Shown piece by piece: positions 25,884-34,219 of a stretch of DNA of 63,719 nucleotides. The notes under the pieces were generated by a model. The model saw only the letters and a program-made list of their open reading frames with translations. It had not been told where the DNA came from and made no database searches. The position numbers were made by a program, and so were the translations under genes. How positions within the stretch are numbered: the first letter of the stretch is position 1; the number at the start of each line of letters is the position of its first letter. Origin of the DNA: Candidatus Cybelea sp. (GTDB lineage Bacteria > Vulcanimicrobiota > Vulcanimicrobiia > Vulcanimicrobiales > Vulcanimicrobiaceae); the NCBI GenBank assembly GCA_036489315.1, contig DASXFZ010000006.1:1-63719 (forward strand), written 5' to 3'.

Positions 25884-26647
25884 CGCTCGAGTGCTTTCAC
25901 GAAGCTTTCGAAGAGAATCGAACCGCCCGAGGGCGCGAGCACGTCTTCGTGGCGCCGCCGCTGGAGGTGGTTGAACTCCCAGCCGTCGCGCTCCGGGTGC
26001 GGCATCACTGCGAGCACGTTGCCTTCGCGATTCACCAGGCCGGCGCAGCCGAGCGCGGAGCCGTTGGGCACGGCCGCGGCATCGACGCTGCCGTCGGGAT
26101 GGGCGTAAACGAAGGCGAGGTGGCCGCCGTCGACGATCTGCTCCAAATGCTCGCCGGTCGCGGCTAGACGGCCCTCCGCATGGGCGGCCCAGGCCGGCAC
26201 GAGCGCCTGCTCGGAGAGCGCGGCGGTTATCGGACTGCGCTCGGGCGGGACGGCCAGCTTCATATAAACGTGCCGGCAGACGAAGTGCGGTTCGGGAGCG
26301 TTGCGCGTAAAGGCCGCGGTCGGGCGGCGAATCTCGCCGGTCCCCGGCAGCAGTCCGGCCTCGAGCAGAATCTGCGCTCCGTTGCAGATGCCCAAAACGA
26401 GTTTTCCAGCGCGAGCCGACTCGATGACGGCATCCATCATCCGGTCGTGCGCGGCGATCGCGCCCGCACGAACGCGGTCTTCGTACGCGAAGCCGCCGGA
26501 GAGCACGAACGCGTCGAAGGCCGCCAGCTTCGCGGCATCGGACCAGTGCACGAGCTCGGCAGTGCCGCCGCAATCGCGCAGCAATCTCAGCGTCTCTTCT
26601 TCAGAGTTGGTGCCCGGGAAGACCGGTACCGCGATTCGCGCCTTCAC
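25880..26647 (-). CDS. purQ: FGAM synthase glutaminase subunit
   Basis: Supplies ammonia from glutamine to PurL. The GTG at 26647 overlaps the purL stop and starts the conserved VKARIAVPVFPGTNSEEET. The nucleophile Cys is in LVLGICNGAQILLEAGLLPG and the His-Glu pair in VLAVMPHPERDGWEF. About 255 residues, slightly above the usual 225 because of insertions in the middle (RNAPEPHFVCRHVYMKL). Coupled by four-base overlaps to purL upstream and purS downstream. Confidence 0.95.
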   Translation of the reverse strand: MKARIAVPVFPGTNSEEETLRLLRDCGGTAELVHWSDAAKLAAFDAFVLSGGFAYEDRVRAGAIAAHDRMMDAVIESARAGKLVLGICNGAQILLEAGLLPGTGEIRRPTAAFTRNAPEPHFVCRHVYMKLAVPPERSPITAALSEQALVPAWAAHAEGRLAATGEHLEQIVDGGHLAFVYAHPDGSVDAAAVPNGSALGCAGLVNREGNVLAVMPHPERDGWEFNHLQRRRHEDVLAPSGGSILFESFVKALER

Positions 26648-28821
26648 GGGTAGAGCTGCTCCAGCGGGCGCGACCAGATATCGTAGAGATGGCTCACGCC
26701 AAAGCGCGTTCCATTCACAACGAGTTCCGGTGCGTCGATCGTGCGTCCGATCTGCAGCGCGCCGGTCACGTCGACGCCGCCGTCGCCCGAGACCTCGCAC
26801 AGAAACCCGCCGGCCTCACAGAGCGGATTCCCGAAGTCGATCTCCGCGCCGATCTCGCGGCCTGCCAGCAACGCCCCGAACGCGAGATGGGCAACCGCCG
26901 TCAGCATGCCGCCGTCGCCGATGGCGCGGCAGGAGCGTAAGACGTCGCGCGCGTGGGCGTCTCCCACGATGGCGATCGCAGCGCGCTCCGCGTCGTATTC
27001 GATGACCGGAAGCGTGCCCTCGAGCCCAAGAAGCTCGGCAAGGACGGAGCCGCCGATGGCCAGCTCGCGGCTGCCAACCCACAGCAATGCCGAACCCGGC
27101 GCTTTGAAGCCGGGCGTGACCGTAACCGAGACGTCGCCGATCGTGCCGACGCACGCGACGATAGCCGAAGCCGGCACCGCTTCCCCGGCCGCCGACTCGT
27201 TATAGAGGCTGACGTTCCCGGAGACAAACGGCAGCCCGAGCTCGTTTGCCGCCAGCGCGAGGCCGTCGACGGCGGCAACGAACTGCCCGTACTGCTCGGG
27301 TTTGCGCGGGCTTCCAAAGTTGAGGCAATCGGTGAGCCCGATTGGCTGCGCGCCGACCGCCACGACGCGACGCACGGCGTCGAGTACGGCGCGCTGCGCG
27401 GCATAACCGGGATCGATGCGCCCGTATCGCGGGTTGCCTGCTACGGCCAGCGCGAGCCCGAGCGGGGAGCCGGCGATCGGCGCGAGCACGCCCGCATCGG
27501 CGGCACCACGCGGCAGCACCGTACGCCCCCGAACGACCGCATCGTACCGGCGGTAGAGCGGCTCGCGCGAACAGACGTCGCGATGCGCGAGCACGCGCGT
27601 AAAGAGCCCGCCGACGTCGACGGCCGGCAACTCCTGCGGCGGCTCGTGATAGATGACCTCGGTATACGGCAGCTCGTCACGGATCGAACCGGTGAGAAAC
27701 TCGCTCTCGACGTCCATCACTACTCGACCCTTCGAGTGCAGGACGTATCGCTGCTCTTCGGTCACGACGCCGATCGCGACGGCCCGCGCGTTGTACGCGA
27801 TCTCCGGTAGGCTGAACTCATCGTTGTAGATCCGCAGCAGGTCGTCAACGAACGGCGGCGGCACGACCCACATCAGGCGTTCCTGCGTCTCTCCGACCGC
27901 GATGACTTCGGGCGGCATGTTTTCGACCGCAACGTTCACTCGGTCGAGGTCGATGTGCGCGCCGTAACCGCCGTGTCCGGTCATCTCCCCCGAGCAGCCG
28001 ACGATGCCGCCGGCGCCGAGATCCTTGAAGGCCGCCTCGATGCCGCGTTCGCGCAGCGCCGCGAAAGCGCGGTAGCTCGCCCGCATCAGCACGTTTTTCA
28101 AAAACGGGTCGGGAACTTGCACCGCGCCCTTGTCGAGCTCGGCATCGCGCGCGTCAAGCGTCAGTGAGGAGAACGACGCGCCGCCAAAGCCGCTCGGATC
28201 GGTTGCTTTGCCGACGAGCACGATCGCCCAGCCGCCCGCGCCTTTGGGCGCGTACGAGTGAACGATCTGCTCCTCCTTGACGAGTCCCAGCGCGACGACG
28301 TTGACGAGCACGTTCTCGTCGAAGCCGCCGTCGAAGTAGACGTCACCGGCGAGATTCGGAACGCCGATCGCGTTGCCGTAGGCGCCGATCCCGTCGACGA
28401 CACCGCGCGCGACGTGGCTCTGGTGCGACTGGAGATCCTCACATCGCCCGAAGCGCAGCGCATCGGCCACCCCGATCACCTCGGCGCCCATGCACAAGAC
28501 GTCGCGCACGATCCCGCCGATTCCGGTCGCCGCGCCCTCGAAAGGAACGACTTGCGAGGGATGGTTGTGCGATTCGTGCGCGACGACCACTCCATAGCGC
28601 ACGCCGTCGTGCGTGCCGAGGTGAAGGATGCCCGCGTCCTCACCCGGTCCCAGTACCGTGCGCAGCGTTTCGGTGGGAAGGCGCCGCAAGAAGTGACGGC
28701 TCGATTTATAGCTGCAATGCTCGCTCCAGGCGGCATCGAAGGCGGCGAGTTCGACCGCCGACGGACCTCGCCCGAGCCGGTGGGCGATGCGCTCCAGTTC
28801 GTCTTGGCGAAGGTTAGCCAA
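26644..28821 (-). CDS. purL: FGAM synthase large subunit
   Basis: ATP-dependent conversion of FGAR to FGAM with PurQ and PurS; a small-type PurL of about 725 residues. Marks include FDAAWSEHCSYKSSRHFLR, VVAHESHNHPSQVVPFEGAA, GGIVRDVLCMGAEVIGV, GIPNLAGDVYFD-like VPNLAGDVYFDGGF, and GLTDCLNFGSPRKPE. The TTG at 28821 gives LANLRQDELERIAHRLG, matching the family start; an in-frame ATG at 28866 would add 15 residues inside purC. It overlaps purC by 8 bases and purQ by 4. Confidence 0.95.
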   Translation of the reverse strand: MANLRQDELERIAHRLGRGPSAVELAAFDAAWSEHCSYKSSRHFLRRLPTETLRTVLGPGEDAGILHLGTHDGVRYGVVVAHESHNHPSQVVPFEGAATGIGGIVRDVLCMGAEVIGVADALRFGRCEDLQSHQSHVARGVVDGIGAYGNAIGVPNLAGDVYFDGGFDENVLVNVVALGLVKEEQIVHSYAPKGAGGWAIVLVGKATDPSGFGGASFSSLTLDARDAELDKGAVQVPDPFLKNVLMRASYRAFAALRERGIEAAFKDLGAGGIVGCSGEMTGHGGYGAHIDLDRVNVAVENMPPEVIAVGETQERLMWVVPPPFVDDLLRIYNDEFSLPEIAYNARAVAIGVVTEEQRYVLHSKGRVVMDVESEFLTGSIRDELPYTEVIYHEPPQELPAVDVGGLFTRVLAHRDVCSREPLYRRYDAVVRGRTVLPRGAADAGVLAPIAGSPLGLALAVAGNPRYGRIDPGYAAQRAVLDAVRRVVAVGAQPIGLTDCLNFGSPRKPEQYGQFVAAVDGLALAANELGLPFVSGNVSLYNESAAGEAVPASAIVACVGTIGDVSVTVTPGFKAPGSALLWVGSRELAIGGSVLAELLGLEGTLPVIEYDAERAAIAIVGDAHARDVLRSCRAIGDGGMLTAVAHLAFGALLAGREIGAEIDFGNPLCEAGGFLCEVSGDGGVDVTGALQIGRTIDAPELVVNGTRFGVSHLYDIWSRPLEQLYP

Positions 28822-30013
28822 GCGCGGACTTTTGCGGCATGGGCGGCGGCTGCTGCAGCGACGCATCGGCCTGCAGCACCACGGTGCGCGAGTTCGCCTG
28901 CATCAAAAGCGTGCGTCCGTAGAGCACCGTGTCTTCCAAACCGAAGAGCTTGGCGCACTCCATCATCACCCGCCCCGTCTCGTCGCGGCCGTCGAGCACC
29001 GGCGCCGAGGATGACGCGTCGAGCATCGCGCGCAGCAGATCGTTCTCGCCGGCGGCGATGATGACGAGCCGGCCAAAGCTCGCCTCGAGTTGCCCGAGCA
29101 GCTGCAGCACGAAGCCCGGCGTCGTGGCGGGGCTCGCGACGTGGCGAACCGAGGGCAGGCCGAGCTGCCCCAACGCGTTGACGATCTCGTTCGCGCGCTC
29201 GACGCGCGCCGGTGAGTCGGAGATGACCGCGACCATGCCGGGGCGCATGACGGGAAAGGTCCCGACAAAGTCGGCGACGCGCTCGTAGGCGCGTTTGACC
29301 ATCTCGAGCGCGTTCTCGTCGACCGTCTCGAGGTTACGGTACATCTGCTTGTCGAGCATCAGCTCTTCGCGGCCTTGCGGCCAGATGCGCCAGGAGTCGT
29401 TGTCGATCACGTCGGCGATCACGAGCTGGCCTTGGTTCTCTCCGCCGGCCAGGCGTCCGAACTCGATCTTGAGATCGACGAGCAAAACGTCGCGCCGCCG
29501 CCAGGCGTGGGAAAGAATCTCGAACGTCAGCCGCGCCAGCTCGCTCATGATTCCGACTTCCTGCGCGGCGGCGATATTGCGCGCGATGATCTGGTCCGGC
29601 GCGATCAGGGGATCGTGATTGGCGTCGTCTTTGAAGAAAAACTCGACGACGCGCGGGACGAGCAGCGTGCCGCGCGCAAGCCCCGGGTTGCGCTTGACGA
29701 ACGAGCCGGCTGCGACGCCGCGGGTAACGACCTCAAGCGGAATCATGTTCGCGCGCCGCACGACCATCTCGTTGTTGTCGTCGTCCTCGCCGCCGGTGAG
29801 ATAGTGCGTCGGCAGGCCGCAAAGGTTGAGCAGCCGGAAGACGCGCGCGGTCGTCTGCGCGGCCAAGCGTCCCTTCCCCGCGATCACGTTGCGGCGCGCC
29901 CCGTCACCCGACGAGATCTGATCCGTTTGCGCTACGACCAGCTGATGCGGCTGACCGGGGTTCTCGTAGAGCACCTTCGTCTTTCCACGGGCGATTTCGA
30001 TCCCTTTGTTCAC
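28814..30013 (-). CDS. purC: SAICAR synthetase fused to a degenerate PurE-like (PAICS-type) domain
   Basis: 399 residues against about 240 for PurC. Residues 1-245 are SAICAR synthetase: ARGKTKVLYENPG, DQISSGDGARRNVIAGKG, PLEVVTRGVAAGSFVKR, LVDLKIEFGR and VIADVIDNDSWRIW. Residues 258-390 follow the class II PurE fold of animal PAICS (VAVISDSPARVERANEIVNA, LVIIAAGENDLLRAML, and a tail AKLFGLEDTVLYGRTLLMQA). The carboxylase motif SAHRTP/SAHKGP reads SPATTP, without the catalytic His, so this half is probably not an active carboxylase. It overlaps purB by four bases. Confidence 0.92.
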   Translation of the reverse strand: MNKGIEIARGKTKVLYENPGQPHQLVVAQTDQISSGDGARRNVIAGKGRLAAQTTARVFRLLNLCGLPTHYLTGGEDDDNNEMVVRRANMIPLEVVTRGVAAGSFVKRNPGLARGTLLVPRVVEFFFKDDANHDPLIAPDQIIARNIAAAQEVGIMSELARLTFEILSHAWRRRDVLLVDLKIEFGRLAGGENQGQLVIADVIDNDSWRIWPQGREELMLDKQMYRNLETVDENALEMVKRAYERVADFVGTFPVMRPGMVAVISDSPARVERANEIVNALGQLGLPSVRHVASPATTPGFVLQLLGQLEASFGRLVIIAAGENDLLRAMLDASSSAPVLDGRDETGRVMMECAKLFGLEDTVLYGRTLLMQANSRTVVLQADASLQQPPPMPQKSALG

Positions 30014-31428
30014 GTCAAGCTCACTTCAGGCTGTTGCGGGAAATCCGGCAGACGATCGATGCGGTCGGCCAAGAGCCGGGCGCGCTGCGGAGCCGTGCCG
30101 ACGTGGCCGCTCGGATCGAGCAGCCGCCGAATCTCCGCCGGATCCAAAAAGGCAGTCAGCGCGCGATCTTCGGCGAGCAGGCGCGCGAGCGGATTCTCTT
30201 CGCCGCGGCGTACCGCTTCCCACGCTTGCACCGATGCATTGCGCAACGCTTCGTGTAGAACTTGCCGGTCCCCGCCGGCGCGTACCGCCTCCATCATCAC
30301 GGTTTGCGTTCCGGTAAAGGGTGCGTAAGTCCGGCAGTTCGCGACGATGCGACGTTGGTCGACACGCAATCCGTCGACGACCCTGCGCGCCAGGGCAATC
30401 AGTTCGTCGGCACAGAGCAGCGCTTCGGGGAGCACGACTCGGCGGTTCGCGCTATCGTCGAGCGTTCGCTCCAAGAAATTCGTCGCGGCGTTCTGCCACG
30501 TCACGTCGGCGTATGCGGGAAGCAATCGTGCGAGCGAGCCGATTCGCTCGGAGAGAATGGGGTTCTGCTTAAACGGCATTACGGAGCTGCCCACCTGCGA
30601 CTTCGCGAACGGCTCGCCGAGCTCGCCGAAGCCGGGGCTTGCGAGAATGCGCACGTCCGCCGCGAACTTTGAAAGCGACGCGCCGAGGCCGGCGAGCGCG
30701 CTGAGCAGCAGGTAGTCGAGCTTTCGCGGATAGGTCTGCGTGCTGATCTCGAGCGCTTGCAGGCCGAAACGCTCCAGCACGTAGCCCTCGATCTGAGCTG
30801 AGCCGCCGCCCTCCCCGGCGAGGCGCTCGTAGGAGGCCGCGGTCCCGACGGCGCCGCGCAGACCCTTGGTCGTCAGGTGATCGAAGACGAAGCGCAGCTG
30901 GTCGTCGTCGACGAGCAGGTCCTGTGCGTACACCGCGAACCGGTAGCCGAGCGTCGTCGGTTCTGCCGGCTGCAGATGCGTGAACGCCATGCAGACCAGC
31001 TCGGCCGTTTCGCGGATCTTCGAGGCGAAGGCCGCGAGCAGCTCGCGCAGGCTCACGCCGATGTACGACAGCGCGAGGCGCAGCCGATAGGTCTCGACGG
31101 TATCCTCGATGTCCATCGAAGTCGCGCCGAGATGCAGCTTGCCGCCGCCCTGCGTCGCCTGAGATGCGAAGACGCGGATCTCAGCCATCAAATCGTGGTG
31201 GATCTCGCGTTCGATCGCCAGCGCCGCATCGATATCGATCTCGCCGGCGTGGGCCCGCAGATCGTCGAGTTCGGTCTGCGCGATGAGGCCCTGCGAGGCT
31301 TGGGCCTCGGCCAGCGCCACCCAGACCGCGCGCCAAAGACGCCGGCGCGTCTGTTCGGAGAAGAGCGAACGAAGCTCCGCGCGCCCGTATCTCCACGAGA
31401 ACGGCGAGGCGTAGGTGCGATAATCCAT
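30010..31428 (-). CDS. purB: Adenylosuccinate lyase
   Basis: Fumarate-releasing lyase acting on SAICAR and adenylosuccinate. 472 residues. The ATG at 31428 starts MDYRTYASPFSWRYGRAELR. Marks are KLHLGATSMDIEDTVETYRL (substrate His region), AFTHLQPAEPTTLGYR with the catalytic His, and the superfamily signature GSSVMPFKQNPILSERI. It is the first gene of the large minus-strand purine operon; the 61 bases to the divergent binding-protein gene must hold the promoter, though no clear -35/-10 pair stands out. Confidence 0.96.
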   Translation of the reverse strand: MDYRTYASPFSWRYGRAELRSLFSEQTRRRLWRAVWVALAEAQASQGLIAQTELDDLRAHAGEIDIDAALAIEREIHHDLMAEIRVFASQATQGGGKLHLGATSMDIEDTVETYRLRLALSYIGVSLRELLAAFASKIRETAELVCMAFTHLQPAEPTTLGYRFAVYAQDLLVDDDQLRFVFDHLTTKGLRGAVGTAASYERLAGEGGGSAQIEGYVLERFGLQALEISTQTYPRKLDYLLLSALAGLGASLSKFAADVRILASPGFGELGEPFAKSQVGSSVMPFKQNPILSERIGSLARLLPAYADVTWQNAATNFLERTLDDSANRRVVLPEALLCADELIALARRVVDGLRVDQRRIVANCRTYAPFTGTQTVMMEAVRAGGDRQVLHEALRNASVQAWEAVRRGEENPLARLLAEDRALTAFLDPAEIRRLLDPSGHVGTAPQRARLLADRIDRLPDFPQQPEVSLT

Positions 31429-31489
31429 GGGCTTGCAAACGGCCTTCGCCCCGCGGGAAGCCTGCGCCTCGTCACCGTAGAGGAAGCGA

Positions 31490-33117
31490 ATGAAGGCGGC
31501 CGGCGCAATGCTGCTCGTTCTGAATTGCGCGCTTTCCGGCTGCGTCAAAAGCGGCAGCCTTTCTGAAGGGCGGCACTCCTGGACGCGCGCCGGCGTACTG
31601 CGCATCGCCCTGGCGGAGGAGCCCAAAACGCTCAATCCGCTGCTCTTCGGTACGACCGGCGAGGGTTTCGTCGAGCGGCTGATGTTCGAACCGCTGCTCT
31701 CGGCCGACCCGCGCGGCAACCTGGTGCCGATGCTCGCCGCTGCCGTCCCCACGCAAACCAATCGCGGCGTCAGCGCCGACGGGCTCACGATCACCTACCA
31801 TCTTCGCCGCGATGCGCGCTGGAGCGACGGCGTTCCGGTAACGGCTAACGACGTCAAGTTCAGCCGGAACGCGATTGAAAATCCGAACAACAACGTCGTC
31901 TCACGCCACGGGTACGACGACGTTGCGGCAATCGACACGCCCGACGCGAAGACCGTGACCGTGCATCTCAAAAAGCGCTTTCGCCCTTCGTCAACACCTT
32001 TTTCGCCGAAAGCGACCAGCCGTACGACGTGGTGCCGGCGCACGTTCTGGCGCGCGATCCGGATATCAACCGGATTCCGTTCAACGCCGCGCCCACGGTG
32101 AGCGACGGGCCCTTCCGCTTCGTCGCATGGCGGCGCGGCGACCGGATCGAGCTCGCCGCAAACCCCGGCTTCTTTCAAGGGAAACCCGCGCTGCAGCAAG
32201 TCGTCATCGACTTCGTTCCCAACGAAGATTCGGCGATCAACCTGCTGCGCACGCACGCGATCGACTACATCTTCCAGCCCTCGATCCAAACGTACCTGAC
32301 GCTGCGGACGCTCACCGATTCAAAGATCGTCTGGGTCAACGCCAACGGATTCGAGGGTGTGGAGTTCAACATGTCGCACTCCGTCCTCGCCGACGCGCGC
32401 GTGCGTCGCGCGATCGCCGCCGCCATCGACAAGGTCTCGCTCACGCAGCGGTTGACGTACGGGCAGACGACGGTTGCGACCGAGGATCTGCCGAACTGGA
32501 TTTGGGCATTCGATCCAAACGTGAAGTCGGTGCCCTACGATCCGGCGGCCGCAAAACGTCTGCTCGCGCAGGCGGGCTGGGTCGCCGGCCCTGATGGCGC
32601 GGTGCGCAGGAACGGGCAGCCGCTCGAACTGCTCTTCGTCACGGACAACGCGCTTGCGACGCACCGTTCCGAGGCGATTCTGATTCAAGCTGCGCTGCAA
32701 AAGATTGGGATCTCGCTCGAGGTCAAGTATTACCCGTTCGATATTCTGTACGCGCCGCAGGGAATGGGCGGCATCCAGCACGGCGGGAAGTTCGACATGC
32801 TCCTCTACTCCTGGTACTCAGGCATCGATCCCGACAACTCGTCGGAGCTGACCTGCGACAACTTTCCGCCGCACGGTTACAACGATCCGCGCTACTGCAG
32901 CGCAGCGATGGACGCCGCGCAGGCGCTGGCCCTATCGCACTACGATCAGGCGATGCGTACCGTGGCGTACTCGAGGATCGAGCATCTCCTCGCAATCGAC
33001 AATCCGATCCTCTTCTTCTGGTGGCAACGCCAACAAGAGGCGATCAGCGTCGACTTCCATGGATTTGCACCTAATCCAGTCAATGAAGCGTGGAACGCGT
33101 GGAAGTGGAGTATCTAA
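31490..33117 (+). pseudogene. ABC transporter substrate-binding lipoprotein (family 5, oligopeptide type), single-base frameshift
   Basis: Extracytoplasmic binding protein of the DppA/OppA class. AGGAAG precedes the ATG; the lipobox is LSGC. The first frame gives IALAEEPKTLNPLLFGTTGE, LVPMLAAAVP and YHLRRDARWSDGVPVTANDV, typical of family 5. At about 31981 a TTTT appears as TTT and the frame moves; the second frame continues FSPFVNTFFAESDQPYDVVP through VRRAIAAAIDKVSLTQRL to NEAWNAWKWSI. With one base restored it is 542 residues, normal. No permease or ATPase genes follow. The stop codon lies inside the inverted repeat of the structured element. Confidence 0.87.
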
Positions 33118-33268
33118 GCACCGCATCATCGCCCCGTTCCAACTCAGACACATTCGTCGGGCGACATCCATGTCGCCCTCCTATCGTCTGCCTCGCGCCT
33201 TCCGCATCCGGCTGCGGCGCTCGGTCAGACGGTCTTCGTCGGAACGGGGCGATGATGCGGTGCTTAGA
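33113..33268. repeat. Structured repeat unit, copy 1: conserved core in a 28-bp perfect locus-specific inverted repeat
   Basis: Inverted repeats at 33113-33140 and 33241-33268 are perfect over 28 bp (left end TCTAAGCACCGCATCATC). They enclose a 100-bp core running from GACACATTCGTCG to GGTCAGACGGTC. The left repeat contains the TAA stop of the binding-protein gene. The core holds an 8-bp hairpin (GGGCGACA-TCCA-TGTCGCCC) and a CGTCTG/CAGACG stem. The core returns at 48749-48844 inside different inverted repeats. Confidence 0.9.
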
Positions 33269-33336
33269 CACGGCCAAAAAAGAAATTACCGGCTAAGGAG
33301 CGCTGCAGCCGCGCTACTTCCGCGTCGGGGTACGGG

Positions 33337-33360
33337 GCTCGGTCAGACGGTCCTCGTTGG
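33337..33360. repeat. Partial third copy of the structured repeat core
   Basis: GCTCGGTCAGACGGTC matches the end of the core exactly for 16 bases and is followed by CTCGTTGG. The preceding CTTCCGCGTCGGGG resembles a decayed CTTCCGCATCCGGC of the core. No flanking inverted repeat or hairpin half is visible, so this is a remnant. Confidence 0.6.
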
Positions 33361-33410
33361 GATCCCCTCGCACCGCGACAATTAGATCCTGCAGACGAGG
33401 ATACTGGGGG

Positions 33411-33764
33411 CTAAGCGTTGCTTATGAAGACGTGAGAGCGCTCGTAGCACATTACGTCGAGCACTTCGGAGCCGGTGACCGACTCCAGGATACGGTCGAC
33501 CCTTTCGTCCCATAGCGCATTGGCCCAGAGGTGACGCGTCTTCCACGTCGACATGACGGTCACGCTCGTCCCGTCGTCCGCCTGGAAAACTCGGCCCTCA
33601 ATGAAACCTTCCATTTCGGTCGTGACGTGTCGCAAGAGATCGGTCACGCGCGACGCTAGCTCCTCACTCTTGTCGGGATCGAGCGCCGCAGACCAGATAT
33701 GAACGACCGCGCGCGGTCCGCCGTTTGTTTCGTCATTTGGGAACTGCTCGCTCATCGGGGACAT
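33411..33764 (-). CDS. Antibiotic biosynthesis monooxygenase-like (ABM fold) protein
   Basis: 117 residues from the ATG at 33764 (GAGGAAAGGATC upstream). The pattern VVHIWSAALDPDKSEELASR, LLRHVTTEMEGFIEGRVFQA, DDGTSVTVMSTWKTRHLWA is that of the small ferredoxin-like ABM fold (strand-helix-strand with a Trp in the last strand). Members act as monooxygenases, haem-degrading enzymes or simple ligand binders; which applies here is unknown. Separated from the upstream gene by a duplicated 18-bp segment. Confidence 0.7.
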   Translation of the reverse strand: MSPMSEQFPNDETNGGPRAVVHIWSAALDPDKSEELASRVTDLLRHVTTEMEGFIEGRVFQADDGTSVTVMSTWKTRHLWANALWDERVDRILESVTGSEVLDVMCYERSHVFISNA

Positions 33765-33775
33765 GATCCTTTCCT

Positions 33776-33811
33776 CTCTACTGCGAGTAACGTCTCTACT
33801 GCGAGTAACGT
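33776..33811. repeat. Direct repeat, 2 x 18 bp
   Basis: CTCTACTGCGAGTAACGT occurs twice head to tail. The right-hand copy carries the end of the 33796-34185 gene, including its TAG stop, and the left-hand copy lies between this gene and the ABM gene. A simple slippage duplication of a gene end. Confidence 0.85.
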
Positions 33812-34185
33812 CGCGCAATTTGCTCGATTTCGCCGAGCGAAATAGCCGACAAGTCTGCGTCTTGCGCGGCGACCACGCGGTCGGAGATTTCCTTATGCCG
33901 CTCCTTGAGATACGCCAGCAAGTAGTTCATCGCGCTGCTCTTTCCCGTTCCGTCGCCGAGCAGAAGGATCGAGGGCGCGTTCCGTACGTGCTGCGCGATC
34001 CGCTCGTAGAACTCGTCTGCTTCCGGGACGCGCTGACCCTTATAGTCGGCCTCCTTCCGGTGTTCTAGGTGCCGTTGGAACCCGTGCGGGTCTAGCGGTT
34101 CGAGATGCTCGCCCTCCGTGAGGCGGCCCTCCGGCGCGGGCTCGAAGAATCGAGCGCGGCGGTGGTCGATCAGAATGGTTGTCAT
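33796..34185 (-). CDS. Hypothetical protein, baeRF/host-attachment-like
   Basis: 129 residues from the ATG at 34185. The sequence TTILIDHRRARFFEPAPEGR followed by HRKEADYKGQ and the helix EADEFYERIAQHVRNAPSIL resembles the bacterial eRF1-like (baeRF) and host-attachment families, which share an RNase H-like fold; ILLLGDGTGKSSAMNYLLAY fits their G-D/N-G-x-x-K-S strand. The match is by pattern only. It lies downstream of the MFS gene and upstream of the ABM gene on the same strand. Confidence 0.6.
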   Translation of the reverse strand: MTTILIDHRRARFFEPAPEGRLTEGEHLEPLDPHGFQRHLEHRKEADYKGQRVPEADEFYERIAQHVRNAPSILLLGDGTGKSSAMNYLLAYLKERHKEISDRVVAAQDADLSAISLGEIEQIARRYSQ

Positions 34186-34219
34186 CCGGGATAGCTTCAG
34201 CGGCGCAGTTGAACGATCC

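Noticed and set aside
31429-31489. Riboswitch or purine operator upstream of purB
   Set aside because: Only 61 bases between divergent starts, with no recognisable aptamer fold or palindrome.
32932-33171. Minus-strand frame starting in the repeat core (MDVARRMC)
   Set aside because: The same start occurs at the second core only because the hairpin sequence is repeated; the following residues differ and are shadows of other genes.
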